Of a DNA stretch of 64,000 nt, positions 49,337 to 59,050 are shown piece after piece. The position numbers and the translations under genes were made by a program. The notes under the pieces are model-generated. The model was not told the DNA's origin and did not search any database. It saw nothing but the letters and a program-made list of their open reading frames with translations. The first letter of the stretch is position 1. Each line of letters begins with the position of its first letter. This DNA comes from Bacteroidota bacterium (GTDB lineage Bacteria > Bacteroidota > Bacteroidia > Chitinophagales > Chitinophagaceae): the NCBI GenBank assembly GCA_018267585.1, contig JAFDYE010000333.1:18412-82411 (forward strand), in the 5' to 3' direction.

Positions 49337-52168
49337 TTACCTTTTTAATTCGTCCTTTAAGAATTTTGCTGTAAAACTTTCCTTATTCTTAACCAGCTCT
49401 TCCGGAGTACCTTCAAAAAGTATCCGGCCCCCGCCATCCCCGCCTTCCGGGCCGAGATCGATGATATGATCCGCCACCTTGATCACGTCCAAATTGTGCT
49501 CGATGACAAGGACGGTGTTGCCCCTGTCGACCAATTTGTTGAGCACGTCCAGCAGATGACGGATATCCTCAAAATGCAGCCCCGTAGTCGGCTCGTCGAG
49601 AATATAAAAGGTCTTGCCGGTATCCTTCTTTCCCAGCTCGGTACCTAATTTTACCCGCTGGGCCTCGCCACCGCTAAGGGTTACGGCCGACTGCCCCAGC
49701 GTGATATAGCCCAAACCCACCTCCTGCAGCACCTTTATTTTGCGGTACAGGTACGGCACATTTTGGAAGAATTCCACGGCCTCGTCTACCGTCATATCCA
49801 GCACATCGCTGATCGACTTCCCCTTGTAGCGGATCTCCAGGGTCTCGCGGTTATAGCGCTTACCGTTGCACTTTTCGCAGTGGACATATACGTCCGGCAG
49901 GAAATTCATCTCTATCACGCGCATGCCGCCGCCCTCACAGACGTCGCAGCGACCACTCTTTACGTTAAATGAAAACCGCCCCGCATTATAACCCCTGATC
50001 TTCGCCTCGGGCACAGACGCGAAGAGCGTTCGTATGTCGGTGAAAAAACCGCAGTAGGTAGCCGGATTGCTGCGCGGCGTACGTCCAATGGGAGACTGGT
50101 CGATCTCGATGACCTTATCGATATTTTCCAGCCCCTTGACGCTCTTATACGCCAGCGGACTGACGCGTGAGCCATAGGCATGCTTGCTCAGAATAGGATA
50201 GAGCGTTTCATTGATCAGCGTGCTCTTCCCGCTGCCGCTCACACCCGAAATGACGATCAGCTTGCCCAAAGGGAATTTTGCATCGACATTCTTCAGGTTG
50301 TTGCCCTTAGCTCCTTTCAGCTCCAGGAACTTGCCATTACCCTTTCTCCTTTCCGTCGGCACCTCGATCCTTCGATGACCATTGAGATAGGAAGAGGTCA
50401 GCGTGTCCAGCTCAAGCAAGGCAGGCGGACGCCCCTGGGCGACCACCCGACCACCATGATAGCCGGCCTTCGGCCCGATATCCACAAGATAGTCTGCCGC
50501 CAGCATGATGTCCTTGTCATGCTCCACAACCAGTACGCTATTGCCTATATCACGAAGGTTTTTCAGCGCCTCTATCAGCCGGTGATTGTCCCGCTGGTGA
50601 AGGCCGATGCTCGGCTCATCCAGAATATAGGTGATACCCTGGAGCTGTGAACCGATCTGCGTCGCCAGACGTATACGCTGCGACTCACCACCGCTCAGCG
50701 TACGCGACGCCCGGTTGAGCGTAAGATAGGTAAGCCCAACATCCGACAGGAAGCGCAGCCGCTCCCTGATCTCCTTCAGTATATCCTTCGCAATGATATT
50801 CTGTTTATTGCTCAGCTTCTTCTCCACCCCATCGAACCAGTCTACCAGCTTGTTGAGATTCATGGCGCTCAGCTCCGCGATGTTCCTCTCCGCTACCGTG
50901 AACCAAAGGCTCTCCTTTCGAAGACGCGTACCGCCACAGGTCTCGCAGGTCCGCAGTTCCATAAACCGCTCCACCCACTCCCGAAGCGCATCGGTGGTCC
51001 CGCCGGAGAACCAGCGTTTCAATGCATTGATCACCCCTTCATATTCTGCAGCATACATCTGCCCGGGAGCCGCATTCTCGTCGTAGTCCAGATCCAGCGA
51101 AGTTTCACCCGCCTCGGTGCCGTAGAGCACCAGGTTGAGCGCCTTCTTTGGCATGTCTTTGATCGGCACGTCCAGGCTGAACTTGTTCTTCTTCGCCAGC
51201 TGCTGCACCTGCCGGAACATATATGCTTCGCGCTCTTCGCCCAGCGGCTCGATCCCCCCTTCATTGATGCTCTTCGTCGCATCCGGGATGATCGCATCCA
51301 TGCTGATCTGGTAGACCGCCCCAAGCCCCTTGCAAGTGGGACAGGCGCCATAGGGCGAGTTGAAGGAAAAACTATTCGGCGAAGGCTCCTCATAGCTGAT
51401 ACCGGTATCCTCACACATCAGCTGCTTGCTGTACTGCAATACCCTGTTGTCGTCATTCAGCAGAAGGAACAGCAGGTCCTTGCCCATCTGCAGGGCTTTC
51501 TGGACGCTCTGCCCGAGCCGGACCTTCATATCCTCCGTGACGGCCAGACGATCAATAACAACCTCTATATCGTGTATCTTATAACGGTCAACCTGCATCT
51601 TCGCGACGAGGTCCTTTACTTCTCCGTCGACGCGCACCTTGAGATAACCCTTCTTCCGGATATCCTCGAAAAGCTCGCGGTAGTGCCCCTTACGGCCACG
51701 AACCAACGGCGCCAGAATGGATATTTTCTTGTTCTTGAATTTTTTAAAGACATTCTCCACGATCTCTTCCTCGCTGAACTTGACCATCTTCTTGCCGGTG
51801 TTATAGGAGTGGGCCTCCCCGATACGGGCAAACAGCAGACGAAGGAAATCATATATCTCGGTAACCGTGCCGACAGTACTCCGCGGATTCTTATTGGTCG
51901 TCTTCTGTTCGATGGAAATGACCGGACTCAGGCCCGTGATCTTATCCACATCAGGCCTCTCCATATCCCCTATGAACTGACGCGCATAGGCGCCAAAACT
52001 CTCCATATACCGTCGCTGACCTTCGGCATAGATCGTATCAAATGCCAGAGATGACTTGCCGCTGCCGCTGATGCCTGTGATAACCACCAACTGGTTTTTC
52101 GGGATGCGGATGTCTATGTTCTTCAGATTGTGTACCCGGGCCCCGGATACTTCGATGCTCTCTTCCAT
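49337..52168 (-). CDS. uvrA: Excinuclease ABC subunit A
   Basis: UvrA finds DNA lesions as a dimer and loads UvrB in nucleotide excision repair. The 943 residues have both ABC ATPase modules: Walker A GISGSGKSS near residue 31 and GVSGSGKST in the second half, with signatures LSGGESQRIRLA and LSGGEAQRVKLG. Zinc-binding Cys clusters are seen at CPTCKG, CETCGG and CDVCEGGG/CEKCNG. Length is normal. It is the first gene of a pair with the 5'-nucleotidase, a sensible coupling of repair with nucleotide metabolism. Confidence 0.99.
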   Translation of the reverse strand: MEESIEVSGARVHNLKNIDIRIPKNQLVVITGISGSGKSSLAFDTIYAEGQRRYMESFGAYARQFIGDMERPDVDKITGLSPVISIEQKTTNKNPRSTVGTVTEIYDFLRLLFARIGEAHSYNTGKKMVKFSEEEIVENVFKKFKNKKISILAPLVRGRKGHYRELFEDIRKKGYLKVRVDGEVKDLVAKMQVDRYKIHDIEVVIDRLAVTEDMKVRLGQSVQKALQMGKDLLFLLLNDDNRVLQYSKQLMCEDTGISYEEPSPNSFSFNSPYGACPTCKGLGAVYQISMDAIIPDATKSINEGGIEPLGEEREAYMFRQVQQLAKKNKFSLDVPIKDMPKKALNLVLYGTEAGETSLDLDYDENAAPGQMYAAEYEGVINALKRWFSGGTTDALREWVERFMELRTCETCGGTRLRKESLWFTVAERNIAELSAMNLNKLVDWFDGVEKKLSNKQNIIAKDILKEIRERLRFLSDVGLTYLTLNRASRTLSGGESQRIRLATQIGSQLQGITYILDEPSIGLHQRDNHRLIEALKNLRDIGNSVLVVEHDKDIMLAADYLVDIGPKAGYHGGRVVAQGRPPALLELDTLTSSYLNGHRRIEVPTERRKGNGKFLELKGAKGNNLKNVDAKFPLGKLIVISGVSGSGKSTLINETLYPILSKHAYGSRVSPLAYKSVKGLENIDKVIEIDQSPIGRTPRSNPATYCGFFTDIRTLFASVPEAKIRGYNAGRFSFNVKSGRCDVCEGGGMRVIEMNFLPDVYVHCEKCNGKRYNRETLEIRYKGKSISDVLDMTVDEAVEFFQNVPYLYRKIKVLQEVGLGYITLGQSAVTLSGGEAQRVKLGTELGKKDTGKTFYILDEPTTGLHFEDIRHLLDVLNKLVDRGNTVLVIEHNLDVIKVADHIIDLGPEGGDGGGRILFEGTPEELVKNKESFTAKFLKDELKR

Positions 52169-52184
52169 ATCCCCGCAAGTTACT

Positions 52185-52218
52185 AAAAAAAATAGCTAAG
52201 ACATGCGTCTTAGCTATT
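52185..52218 (-). terminator. Terminator of the DUF4382 gene
   Basis: AATAGCTAAGAC (52191-52202) and GTCTTAGCTATT (52207-52218) form a perfect 12-bp stem with a 4-nt loop. On the minus strand it is followed by a T-run (52190-52185), ending transcription of the DUF4382 lipoprotein gene before uvrA. Confidence 0.9.
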
Positions 52219-52243
52219 GGGAGATTAAATGATTATGGATGAA

Positions 52244-53131
52244 CTATTTATGGAGCTTCACCGTCGGCACGGTAACAACCTTCATCGAGTCTACCTTGAT
52301 ATTCGTTACCGTAGTGTCCTGGTATCCATTGCGCCCTTTAAAGCTGATGGAGTAAGTACCTGCAGGCACATTGCGGAACTGGTAATTACCCTCGTCGAAG
52401 GGTATGGCGTACAGCGTATCAGTCCCCGTTATCGCAGTGACAAGAGCCGTTCCGCCTTCAGGCAGCACCTGTCCCTTGATCCTGGACATCACCTGATCGT
52501 TGAACACGACCAGATAGGGCTTCAGCAGGAATTCGCCATTCCAGAAGAATACCGACCTGGCCAGGTTGAAGTCAAGCCACAGCTTGAAATCATTGCTGCT
52601 CGCAGACGCAACATTGACCCGGCTGACATTGACAGTGAAATAAGGATTGGGACCAAGGACTTCCAGGGGATACTTGGTCGCGCTGTCCGTATAGATCGTA
52701 TTGTCCGAACCCAGCGTTATCTTCACCTTCAGGATCTTACCGCTGGGAAAATTGCCCGCAGCAAGCAGCGTGTCAGCGCCATTGCGCAGCTGGAGAAGAT
52801 CATATACGCCCGGTTTGATACCCAGCGTATCCCAGATGACCGACTTGTGATCCTTGTCACGATGCCAGCCACAATAACTGTCGTCCCACTCATCATCATG
52901 ATCCTCGTCGGTCTGCTTGCCGGCAGTATCGATCTCTACCGCAACCTGCCGTATATCAATAAGAACTTTGGCGAACTGGACAGGTCCATCCATCATGTAC
53001 AACGAAAGCCTCGACTGTCCGGAAGGAATGCTGGGATTTGAATTGGAAGAATTACTCTTGTTACATGCAAAGAATACAAGTACGGCCGCGACGCTGGATA
53101 CAGCTGTCCGCCATTTGGTTACCGTTTTCAT
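52244..53131 (-). CDS. DUF4382-domain lipoprotein
   Basis: The 295-residue protein has a lipoprotein signal with lipobox ending FFAC at Cys23 and a Ser/Asn linker. A DUF4382 domain (about 40-195, LSLYMMDGPVQFAKVLIDI and LLQLRNGADTLLAAG) follows. The C-terminal part (about 215-295) resembles a carboxypeptidase-regulatory-like beta-sandwich (GQVLPEGGTALVTA, FRNVPAGTYSISF). A run of Asp/His/Glu (DEDHDDEWDD) may bind cations. The protein would sit in an envelope membrane facing the periplasm or surface. Its function is unknown. It is monocistronic between a terminator and a long gap. Confidence 0.88.
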   Translation of the reverse strand: MKTVTKWRTAVSSVAAVLVFFACNKSNSSNSNPSIPSGQSRLSLYMMDGPVQFAKVLIDIRQVAVEIDTAGKQTDEDHDDEWDDSYCGWHRDKDHKSVIWDTLGIKPGVYDLLQLRNGADTLLAAGNFPSGKILKVKITLGSDNTIYTDSATKYPLEVLGPNPYFTVNVSRVNVASASSNDFKLWLDFNLARSVFFWNGEFLLKPYLVVFNDQVMSRIKGQVLPEGGTALVTAITGTDTLYAIPFDEGNYQFRNVPAGTYSISFKGRNGYQDTTVTNIKVDSMKVVTVPTVKLHK

Positions 53132-53578
53132 GTTGTGTAGTTTATGGATAGAGATACACCATCGTGTAGAGAAGGGTCGCCAAAAACCGTTCCAAAAATC
53201 CCGGTATCGCCCGGCAGAAGATCCTCACGTCCCTCATCCGCAATACATAACGTTCATAAAGACGATAGACGGATCGTTCGTTCAGAGGCGCGCCTTTTAT
53301 TAACATCACGTTAACCGGCCCATTCGGAGCCTCCGACCGATATTTCGCCTGACCGGTAAGTTGGCCGCATATATCCGCGGCTCCTTCATCGGTTTATAAC
53401 GGCAACTGCTACACGAAAACAACACCGGTCGGCATCACCCGGCTTCCGGTATGCCCCGCCCACGTATCTGCGGCAGCCGTTCACTCCGACCAGAAGCCAT
53501 ATCTAACTGATTATCAAATATCTGTCAATTGAATTATCCGGCCCCCCTGAAGAGCCCGGACAAAAATCCGGCCCCGGA
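53132..53578. other. Intergenic region without a recognised gene
   Basis: 447 bp between the DUF4382 lipoprotein and the methionine unit. I see no credible coding frame, RNA gene or repeat. It must carry the leftward promoter for the lipoprotein gene, but I cannot place a convincing pair of boxes. Confidence 0.6.
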
Positions 53579-53611
53579 TTTGGAAATATGCAACGATGGG
53601 TGCTATATTTG
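53579..53611 (+). promoter_or_regulatory. Promoter of the SAM riboswitch-met operon
   Basis: TTTG (53579-53582) and TATATTTG (53604-53611), followed by C, are separated by 21 bp. Both boxes match the Bacteroidota consensus exactly. Transcription would start near 53617, about 13 nt before the riboswitch. Confidence 0.7.
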
Positions 53612-53629
53612 CGCTAGTTCTTACAACAT

Positions 53630-53749
53630 CTCTTATCAAGAAAGGCTGAGGGAAATGGCCCGAAGAAGCCTTGACAACCTGCATCCACTCTCAAAAGTGG
53701 CTTGTAAGGTGCCAACTCCATCCCGATGGACTATCGGGACAGATAAGTC
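53630..53749 (+). promoter_or_regulatory. SAM-I (S-box) riboswitch
   Basis: The sequence shows the S-box layout. P1 is closed by CTTATC (53632-53637) with GATAAG (53742-53747). The conserved core contains GAGGGAAATGGCCCGAAGAA and GACAACC, then AAGGTGCCAACTCC after the third arm, and the last arm is TCCCGAT-GGACT-ATCGGGA. It binds S-adenosylmethionine. The downstream intrinsic terminator and the methionine-synthesis genes make the regulatory logic clear: high SAM ends transcription early. Assignment rests on sequence and structure recognised by eye. Confidence 0.93.
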
Positions 53750-53788
53750 AGACTCCAGCTTGAAAATATCGCATAACTATATTCAAAG

Positions 53789-53819
53789 CTCTTCTGACGA
53801 ATCAGAAGAGTTTTTTTTT
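53789..53819 (+). terminator. Riboswitch-controlled terminator
   Basis: CTCTTCTGA-CGAA-TCAGAAGAG is a perfect 9-bp stem followed by nine T. Its left arm contains TCTGAC, which can alternatively pair with GTCAGA (53747-53752) at the 3' edge of riboswitch P1, a short candidate antiterminator. Confidence 0.9.
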
Positions 53820-53924
53820 GCCTGCCGGAGAGAGTCGACGCCTCCGGTGAAGCAGGCTCCTCTGATGGCCTTGGTAAGTGGTGTCGCTGAACAATTTTTA
53901 GTAAACTATTAAAATTTGTTTCTC

Positions 53925-55154
53925 ATGCAAGCGACAACACAACTCATTCACAGCATTCCTGTCGACCCCTTGACCGGCGCGGTCTCAGTACCCATTTATC
54001 AGACCTCCACTTTCGTACAGGAGGCGCCGGGCGTCAACAAGGGTTATGACTATGCCCGTACGGGCAATCCCACCCGCGCCACCCTCGAAAGCCTCGTCGC
54101 CCAGCTGGAAGGCGGCAGCACCGGCGCAGCATTCTCCAGCGGCCTGGCCGCCATCGATGCCGTGCTCAAGCTCCTGCAATCCGGAGACGAGGTCATCGCC
54201 GTGGACGATATCTACGGAGGCGCATTCCGCCTCTTTGAACAGGTGTACAAAAAATTCGGGATCACCGTCAACTACGTCGACACCTCGGACCCGGCCGCGG
54301 TATTCAATGCCCTGACGCCAAAGACCAGGCTGATCTGGATCGAAACCCCGACCAACCCCACGCTGAAGATCACCGACATCCGGGCCCTTTCGAAGATCGC
54401 ACGGGCCCACCAGTGCTGGCTCGCAGTAGACAATACCTTTGCATCCCCAGCCCTGCAGCAGCCCCTGCTGCTCGGCGCCGACATCGTCGTTCACTCGGGC
54501 ACCAAATACCTCGGCGGACATAGCGACCTCATTGCCGGGCTGGTCGTAACGGCCGACCCGGAACTCGGACAAAAGGTAAAATTCCTGCAGAACGCCAGCG
54601 GCGCCATACTAGCGCCCTTCGACAGCTGGCTCCTGATAAGGGGCATAGAAACACTGCACCTGCGCGTACGCCAGCACAGCGCCAGCGCAAGGGCCGTCGC
54701 CGCCTTCCTCGAACAGCACCCCGCCGTAGACAAAGTACACTATCCGGGACTGGCCACGCACCCGGGGCACGCCATCGCCGCATCACAATCAAAAGGGTTC
54801 GGAGGCATCGTATCCTTCTCCCTCAAGCTCGATACCATCGAGGCCGCCAATGACTTTGTTACGTCAACTTCGCTGTTCAAGCTGGCCGAAAGCCTGGGCG
54901 GCATCAAAAGCCTGGTGTCCCACCCCGCCCAGATGACGCACAAGACGATTCCCTCCGACCGGCGCAGAGCCGCAGGAGTAAAGGACAGCCTGATCCGCCT
55001 GTCCATAGGACTGGAAGACGCAGAAGACCTTATCGAAGACCTGCGCGCCACACTGGACAAGATAGAGGCCAAACGCAGCCTCGGTCTGCTGACGCCCGGA
55101 TTCAACGGCAAGCCCGCCGAACCAATCAGGGTCGCTACTGTTATAACAAATTAA
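53925..55154 (+). CDS. Cystathionine gamma-synthase-family PLP enzyme
   Basis: The 409-residue enzyme belongs to the Cys/Met metabolism PLP family (MetB/MetC/MetZ). The cofactor Lys194 is in SGTKYLGGHSD; other marks are YARTGNPTR, SSGLAAIDAV, WLAVDNTFASP and the C-terminal SLGGIKSLVSHPA with RLSIGLED. The SAM riboswitch upstream and the homoserine dehydrogenase downstream indicate a methionine role: transsulfuration of an acylated homoserine (gamma-synthase) or direct sulfhydrylation. The choice between these cannot be made by eye. The start at 53925 (ATG) is preferred over an in-frame TTG at 53916 because the ATG begins the conserved N-terminus. Confidence 0.93.
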   Translation: MQATTQLIHSIPVDPLTGAVSVPIYQTSTFVQEAPGVNKGYDYARTGNPTRATLESLVAQLEGGSTGAAFSSGLAAIDAVLKLLQSGDEVIAVDDIYGGAFRLFEQVYKKFGITVNYVDTSDPAAVFNALTPKTRLIWIETPTNPTLKITDIRALSKIARAHQCWLAVDNTFASPALQQPLLLGADIVVHSGTKYLGGHSDLIAGLVVTADPELGQKVKFLQNASGAILAPFDSWLLIRGIETLHLRVRQHSASARAVAAFLEQHPAVDKVHYPGLATHPGHAIAASQSKGFGGIVSFSLKLDTIEAANDFVTSTSLFKLAESLGGIKSLVSHPAQMTHKTIPSDRRRAAGVKDSLIRLSIGLEDAEDLIEDLRATLDKIEAKRSLGLLTPGFNGKPAEPIRVATVITN

Positions 55155-55172
55155 ATCATATACTAAACAACA

Positions 55173-56429
55173 ATGGAAACACATAAGCAGCTTACCATCG
55201 GGCTCTTTGGGTTTGGCGTAGTAGGGGAAGGCCTCTACAAAATATTGCAGCAGAAGCCTTCCTTCAATGCAACGATCAAAAAAGTATGCATCAAGAATCC
55301 CGGCAAACGACGCGAGGCTCCGGAAGACCTGTTCACCACCGACAGGAACGCCATCCTCAATGACCCCTCGATCAACGTCGTCGTAGAAGTGATCAACGAA
55401 TCCGGACCGGCATACGAGATCGTATCGACAGCGCTGAAGAACGGTAAGTCCGTAGTCAGCGCAAGCAAGAAAATGATAGCCGAACACCTCCCCGAACTGC
55501 TTGAGCTGCAACAGCGCACCGGCGAATCTTTCCTGTATGAATCCGCGGCCTGTGCTTCCATCCCCGTCATCCGTAACCTGGAGGAATACTACGACAACGA
55601 CCTGCTGCATTCCATCAAGGCGATCGTCAACGGCAGTACCAATTTTATACTCACCAAGATGTTCGAAGAGAAGCTGGGCTTCCGCGAAGCGCTCCACCTC
55701 GCCCAGCAGCTGGGATTTGCAGAGAGCGATCCATCTCTGGACGTCGAAGGGTACGACGCCGCAAATAAATGGACATTCCTGCTGACCCACGCCTACGGGA
55801 TCATCGAAAAGACCGCGAACCTTGTGTTCAGCGGCATCCAGTTCGTCCAGGGCAGGGACGCGGATGTCGCCCGGGAGAAACACTACGACATCAAGCTGGT
55901 GGCCCAGGCCAAGAAATTAGACAACGGTAAGGTAGCCGCCTTCGTCCTGCCCCAGTTCATCAAACAGGACGACCACCTCGCCTTTGTAAAAAATGAATAC
56001 AATGGTGTGGTGATCGAAAGCGGCTTCGCCGACAAACAATTCTTCTACGGCAAGGGCGCAGGCTCCTTCCCCACCGCATCTGCAGTATTGAGCGACCTGT
56101 CGGCCCTGCGCTACCAGTACAGGTACGAATACAAAAAGCTCTACCACCATACTCCGCACGAACTGACCGACGACTTCTACGTCAGGGCATACCTCAGCTT
56201 TGACGCCTGGAAATATATTCCCAGGGACCGGTTCGAATGGATCGAAGAATGGCACGCAGACAGCGACCGCAAATACCTGGTTGGCGTTATCCACTTCCGC
56301 GAGATAAAGGAAGGCAGCTGGTGGAAAGAGAACAACACCTCGCTGGTGCTCCTGCCCGAACCGATACTCGAAGAGACGCAAGTGCAACAACAAAAACGGA
56401 AGAGTCTCGAGCTGGCAGAGCTCGCATAG
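55173..56429 (+). CDS. hom: Homoserine dehydrogenase
   Basis: The 418-residue enzyme reduces aspartate semialdehyde to homoserine, the branch-point to methionine and threonine. The NAD(P)-binding motif GFGVVGEGL begins near residue 9. KSVVSASKKMIAEH, the substrate region YESAACASIPVIRNLEEYY and NGSTNFILTKM are the family signatures, with a Lys/Asp catalytic set following in DPSLDVEGYDAANKW. There is no aspartokinase fusion and no obvious ACT domain, so feedback control must act elsewhere. It lies 18 bp after the PLP enzyme in the riboswitch-controlled operon. A G/C-rich stem without a T-run follows at 56435-56454. Confidence 0.95.
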   Translation: METHKQLTIGLFGFGVVGEGLYKILQQKPSFNATIKKVCIKNPGKRREAPEDLFTTDRNAILNDPSINVVVEVINESGPAYEIVSTALKNGKSVVSASKKMIAEHLPELLELQQRTGESFLYESAACASIPVIRNLEEYYDNDLLHSIKAIVNGSTNFILTKMFEEKLGFREALHLAQQLGFAESDPSLDVEGYDAANKWTFLLTHAYGIIEKTANLVFSGIQFVQGRDADVAREKHYDIKLVAQAKKLDNGKVAAFVLPQFIKQDDHLAFVKNEYNGVVIESGFADKQFFYGKGAGSFPTASAVLSDLSALRYQYRYEYKKLYHHTPHELTDDFYVRAYLSFDAWKYIPRDRFEWIEEWHADSDRKYLVGVIHFREIKEGSWWKENNTSLVLLPEPILEETQVQQQKRKSLELAELA

Positions 56430-56474
56430 ACCAGCCTGCCCCCCGCAGGGCGGGCCCGAACACGCGGAAGCCGC

Positions 56475-57224
56475 CTAAATACCGATGGCATAGCCCAGCG
56501 AAAGCAGGACATTGCCAGTATTGTTGCTCCCATCCTGCCTGTAGCGCTGGATATTGATAAACCCGTATTCGAACCGGGCATCGAAGAAGAGCCTGTTCTT
56601 CGGCGTGATAGCCCATGCTACGCCCCCTCCACCAGTAATGCCGACATTCCAGCGCCGGATGCTGGAGGTTACGTCGGTCGTCGCATCGAAAGACTGTGGC
56701 GGAATAGGCTGCGGCGTGGGCAGAGGGTCTCCCTGGGCATCGGCGTAGATGGCACTCCTGCCGCTGGTCTTCTCTTTCGCTTGCAGCAGATAACCCACGT
56801 AGGGGCCCGCATTTATATATAATGGGAATCGCCTGCCCCAGCTGTATTTAGCCATTACCGGCAGCTCGAGATAGTCCAGGATCGCTTTGTTCCTGAAGTT
56901 CGCATACAAATACTGCCCTGAAGGGACAAGAGCCTGCATCTCAGGAGGAAGATTGGTAATGGGCTGCATGCCCTTTCGCTGCCCCCCCTGACCCGCATAG
57001 TTCAGCTCAACCTGCAAGGACAGCCGTCTGCGCAGCTGCCACTCCGAAAGGACACCAAAGTTGGCAGCCAGCCGGGAAGTATACCCTTTGGAAAGTTCGT
57101 CGCTGCCACCGCTGATGTCGGGAATGCTGAGGCCGCCCTTAAGGCCCACCCATATCTGCTGGGCATTTACTCCGTCGATCTGTAAGAACAGCAATACCCC
57201 GTACAGAAAAAGATATTTTCTCAT
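56475..57224 (-). CDS. Outer-membrane beta-barrel protein (porin family)
   Basis: A 249-residue protein with a signal peptide (YLFLYGVLLFLQIDGVNAQ) and a small beta-barrel of the OMP_b-brl type. Strands include IWVGLKGGLSIPDI, LSLQVELNYAGQGGQ, LELPVMAKYSWGRRFPLYI and FFDARFEYGFINI. The final strand ends VLLSLGYAIGI. A Pro-rich extracellular loop sits near 170-185. Function unknown; probably an outer-membrane channel or anchor. It is the distal gene of the minus-strand block and may be transcribed alone (36-bp gap to the ABC transporter stop). Confidence 0.88.
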   Translation of the reverse strand: MRKYLFLYGVLLFLQIDGVNAQQIWVGLKGGLSIPDISGGSDELSKGYTSRLAANFGVLSEWQLRRRLSLQVELNYAGQGGQRKGMQPITNLPPEMQALVPSGQYLYANFRNKAILDYLELPVMAKYSWGRRFPLYINAGPYVGYLLQAKEKTSGRSAIYADAQGDPLPTPQPIPPQSFDATTDVTSSIRRWNVGITGGGGVAWAITPKNRLFFDARFEYGFINIQRYRQDGSNNTGNVLLSLGYAIGI

Positions 57225-57260
57225 ACCGGATCATTTGTACCCTAATTTACGAAATTAACA

Positions 57261-59036
57261 TCATACGTCCATCCGGCTTTCCTCTTTCTGGTGACGCCAC
57301 ATCTCCTGAAAAGCGGGGCTATTATCCCTCAACCACCCAAAACTTCCCTCGTCGATGATCCGTCCCTGATGAAGGATATATACATGATCGAACCGGGCAA
57401 GAAGATGGAGACGGTGGATGGAGGAGACGATCGCCTTATCAGGGAACGCCTTGAACAACCCTTCATAGATAAGCGCCTCGGTACGGGGGTCTACACTGCT
57501 GGTCGGCTCGTCGAGCAGGACCAGATCGCTGTCGCGCGCCGCAAGGATCCCACGGGCCAGCGCCAGCCGCTGCTTTTGACCGCCGGAAAGATTGACTCCC
57601 TTTTCCCTTATGTCCGAATCCAGCCCCTGCGGCAACTGCCGGATGACGTCGGTAAAATACGCGCTCTCGCAGACCTGCAGTATCTCCTCCTCTGAAAATG
57701 GAAGCCCGAGCGTAATATTATAGGCCAGTGTATTTTCAAAGATCTCCGGCTCCTGCGGGAAAAGAGTAACAGTCTCATTCAGCTGTTCCAGCGTTTCCTC
57801 CCTTCCATCGACCTCAAGCTGCCACCCCGGCTCCGGAATATAGAGACCCCTCAGCAAAGCCAAAAGCGTGCTCTTGCCGCTGCCGCTCTCACCTATCAGC
57901 GCAATCCGACTGCCGCGCCGGATGCTTAGCCGCAGGTCGTGCAGGCTCTGGGCGCGGCGGGCCATATCGTAGGATTCATGATAAGAGAAATTAAGCCCCC
58001 TGATCTCGATTGCCTTCCAGCCGGCAGGGAGGCCGTCGGGACGGTCGGCACGATGCTGCCGCGCATAGGCATCGCTGATAGCCGACGCCGTCTGGACATT
58101 GGTATTGTACTGAACGATCTCCGTATACTGCCAGGCTATATCCTGGAATACGCTGGTGAACTGGTTGATGTACGCTACCAGCGCGACCAGGGCGCCCAGC
58201 GAGAAGTCCTTTCCCGGCGCCCAGTGCTGAAAGATATAACCCAGGACCACAGTCACGTATATACAGACAATGAGCATCTCGGCGCAAAACCACTTCCATT
58301 CATTGATAACTGCGCTCTTGCGGAAAGGGCTGAAGATCTGGCGCACCTTGTTCATCAAACCCGTTTCCATACTTTTTTCCAGCCTGAGCGTAATGACCGT
58401 CATGATATTCGAAAGACTGTCGAAAAGCGTAGCGCTAACCACGTGCTCCTTCTCATTCACTTCGTCAAGAGCCCGGATAAACGGCCTGTCAAACGTTCTG
58501 ATGATAAACACGGTGAATATGCCCATGACAACCGCAATACCGCCGAACAGCGGCGAAAATATCAGGATGGCGATCACGGATACGACAAACTTTCCCAGCG
58601 CATAGACATACATGAATCCACGATCAAAGAATTCACGCAGCGATTCATAGGCCTTGCGGACACGGTTGATGGTGGCTCCGCTATGGTTGTCCTGCTGCCA
58701 TTTCACCGGCAGATGCAATACCTGGTGAAACTTCTCCTGAAGGAAATTACGGCTCAGGTCAAAGGCCAGCGACCGCTCCATGATACGCGCAGGCCCGTGG
58801 AAACACCACTGCACCAGCTTTATCCCTGCATAGCCGGCCGCATACAACAATACATTGCGGGGAAGATGCCCGGGATCATGCTGTATGGTATTCACGAACC
58901 AGCCAAAAAGCAGTGGAGTTAACGAGATCGTCAGGTGCGCAACGACGAACATGCAATAGACCAGGACATATTTCTTCCTTTCCTTTCGGGCATACCGCCA
59001 GGCGGTACCAAGCAGTGAAATATAAGGATTCGCCAT
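57261..59036 (-). CDS. ABC transporter with fused permease and ATPase
   Basis: The 591-residue half-transporter has six membrane helices in about residues 15-330. The ATPase follows (about 345-585) with Walker A IALIGESGSGKSTLL, signature VNLSGGQKQRLALARG, Walker B DLVLLDEPTSSVDP and the His switch SSIHR. It is of the MsbA/exporter type and must act as a dimer in the inner membrane. The substrate is unknown. The start at 59036 is 14 bp after the Omp85-like gene stop (59051), so the two are co-transcribed, which hints at an envelope export role. Confidence 0.95.
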   Translation of the reverse strand: MANPYISLLGTAWRYARKERKKYVLVYCMFVVAHLTISLTPLLFGWFVNTIQHDPGHLPRNVLLYAAGYAGIKLVQWCFHGPARIMERSLAFDLSRNFLQEKFHQVLHLPVKWQQDNHSGATINRVRKAYESLREFFDRGFMYVYALGKFVVSVIAILIFSPLFGGIAVVMGIFTVFIIRTFDRPFIRALDEVNEKEHVVSATLFDSLSNIMTVITLRLEKSMETGLMNKVRQIFSPFRKSAVINEWKWFCAEMLIVCIYVTVVLGYIFQHWAPGKDFSLGALVALVAYINQFTSVFQDIAWQYTEIVQYNTNVQTASAISDAYARQHRADRPDGLPAGWKAIEIRGLNFSYHESYDMARRAQSLHDLRLSIRRGSRIALIGESGSGKSTLLALLRGLYIPEPGWQLEVDGREETLEQLNETVTLFPQEPEIFENTLAYNITLGLPFSEEEILQVCESAYFTDVIRQLPQGLDSDIREKGVNLSGGQKQRLALARGILAARDSDLVLLDEPTSSVDPRTEALIYEGLFKAFPDKAIVSSIHRLHLLARFDHVYILHQGRIIDEGSFGWLRDNSPAFQEMWRHQKEESRMDV

Positions 59037-59050
59037 CGCCGTAAAATTAC

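Noticed and set aside
53529-53912. 127-codon frame over the region before the PLP enzyme
   Set aside because: It covers the promoter, SAM-I riboswitch and terminator, which explain the conservation better than coding.
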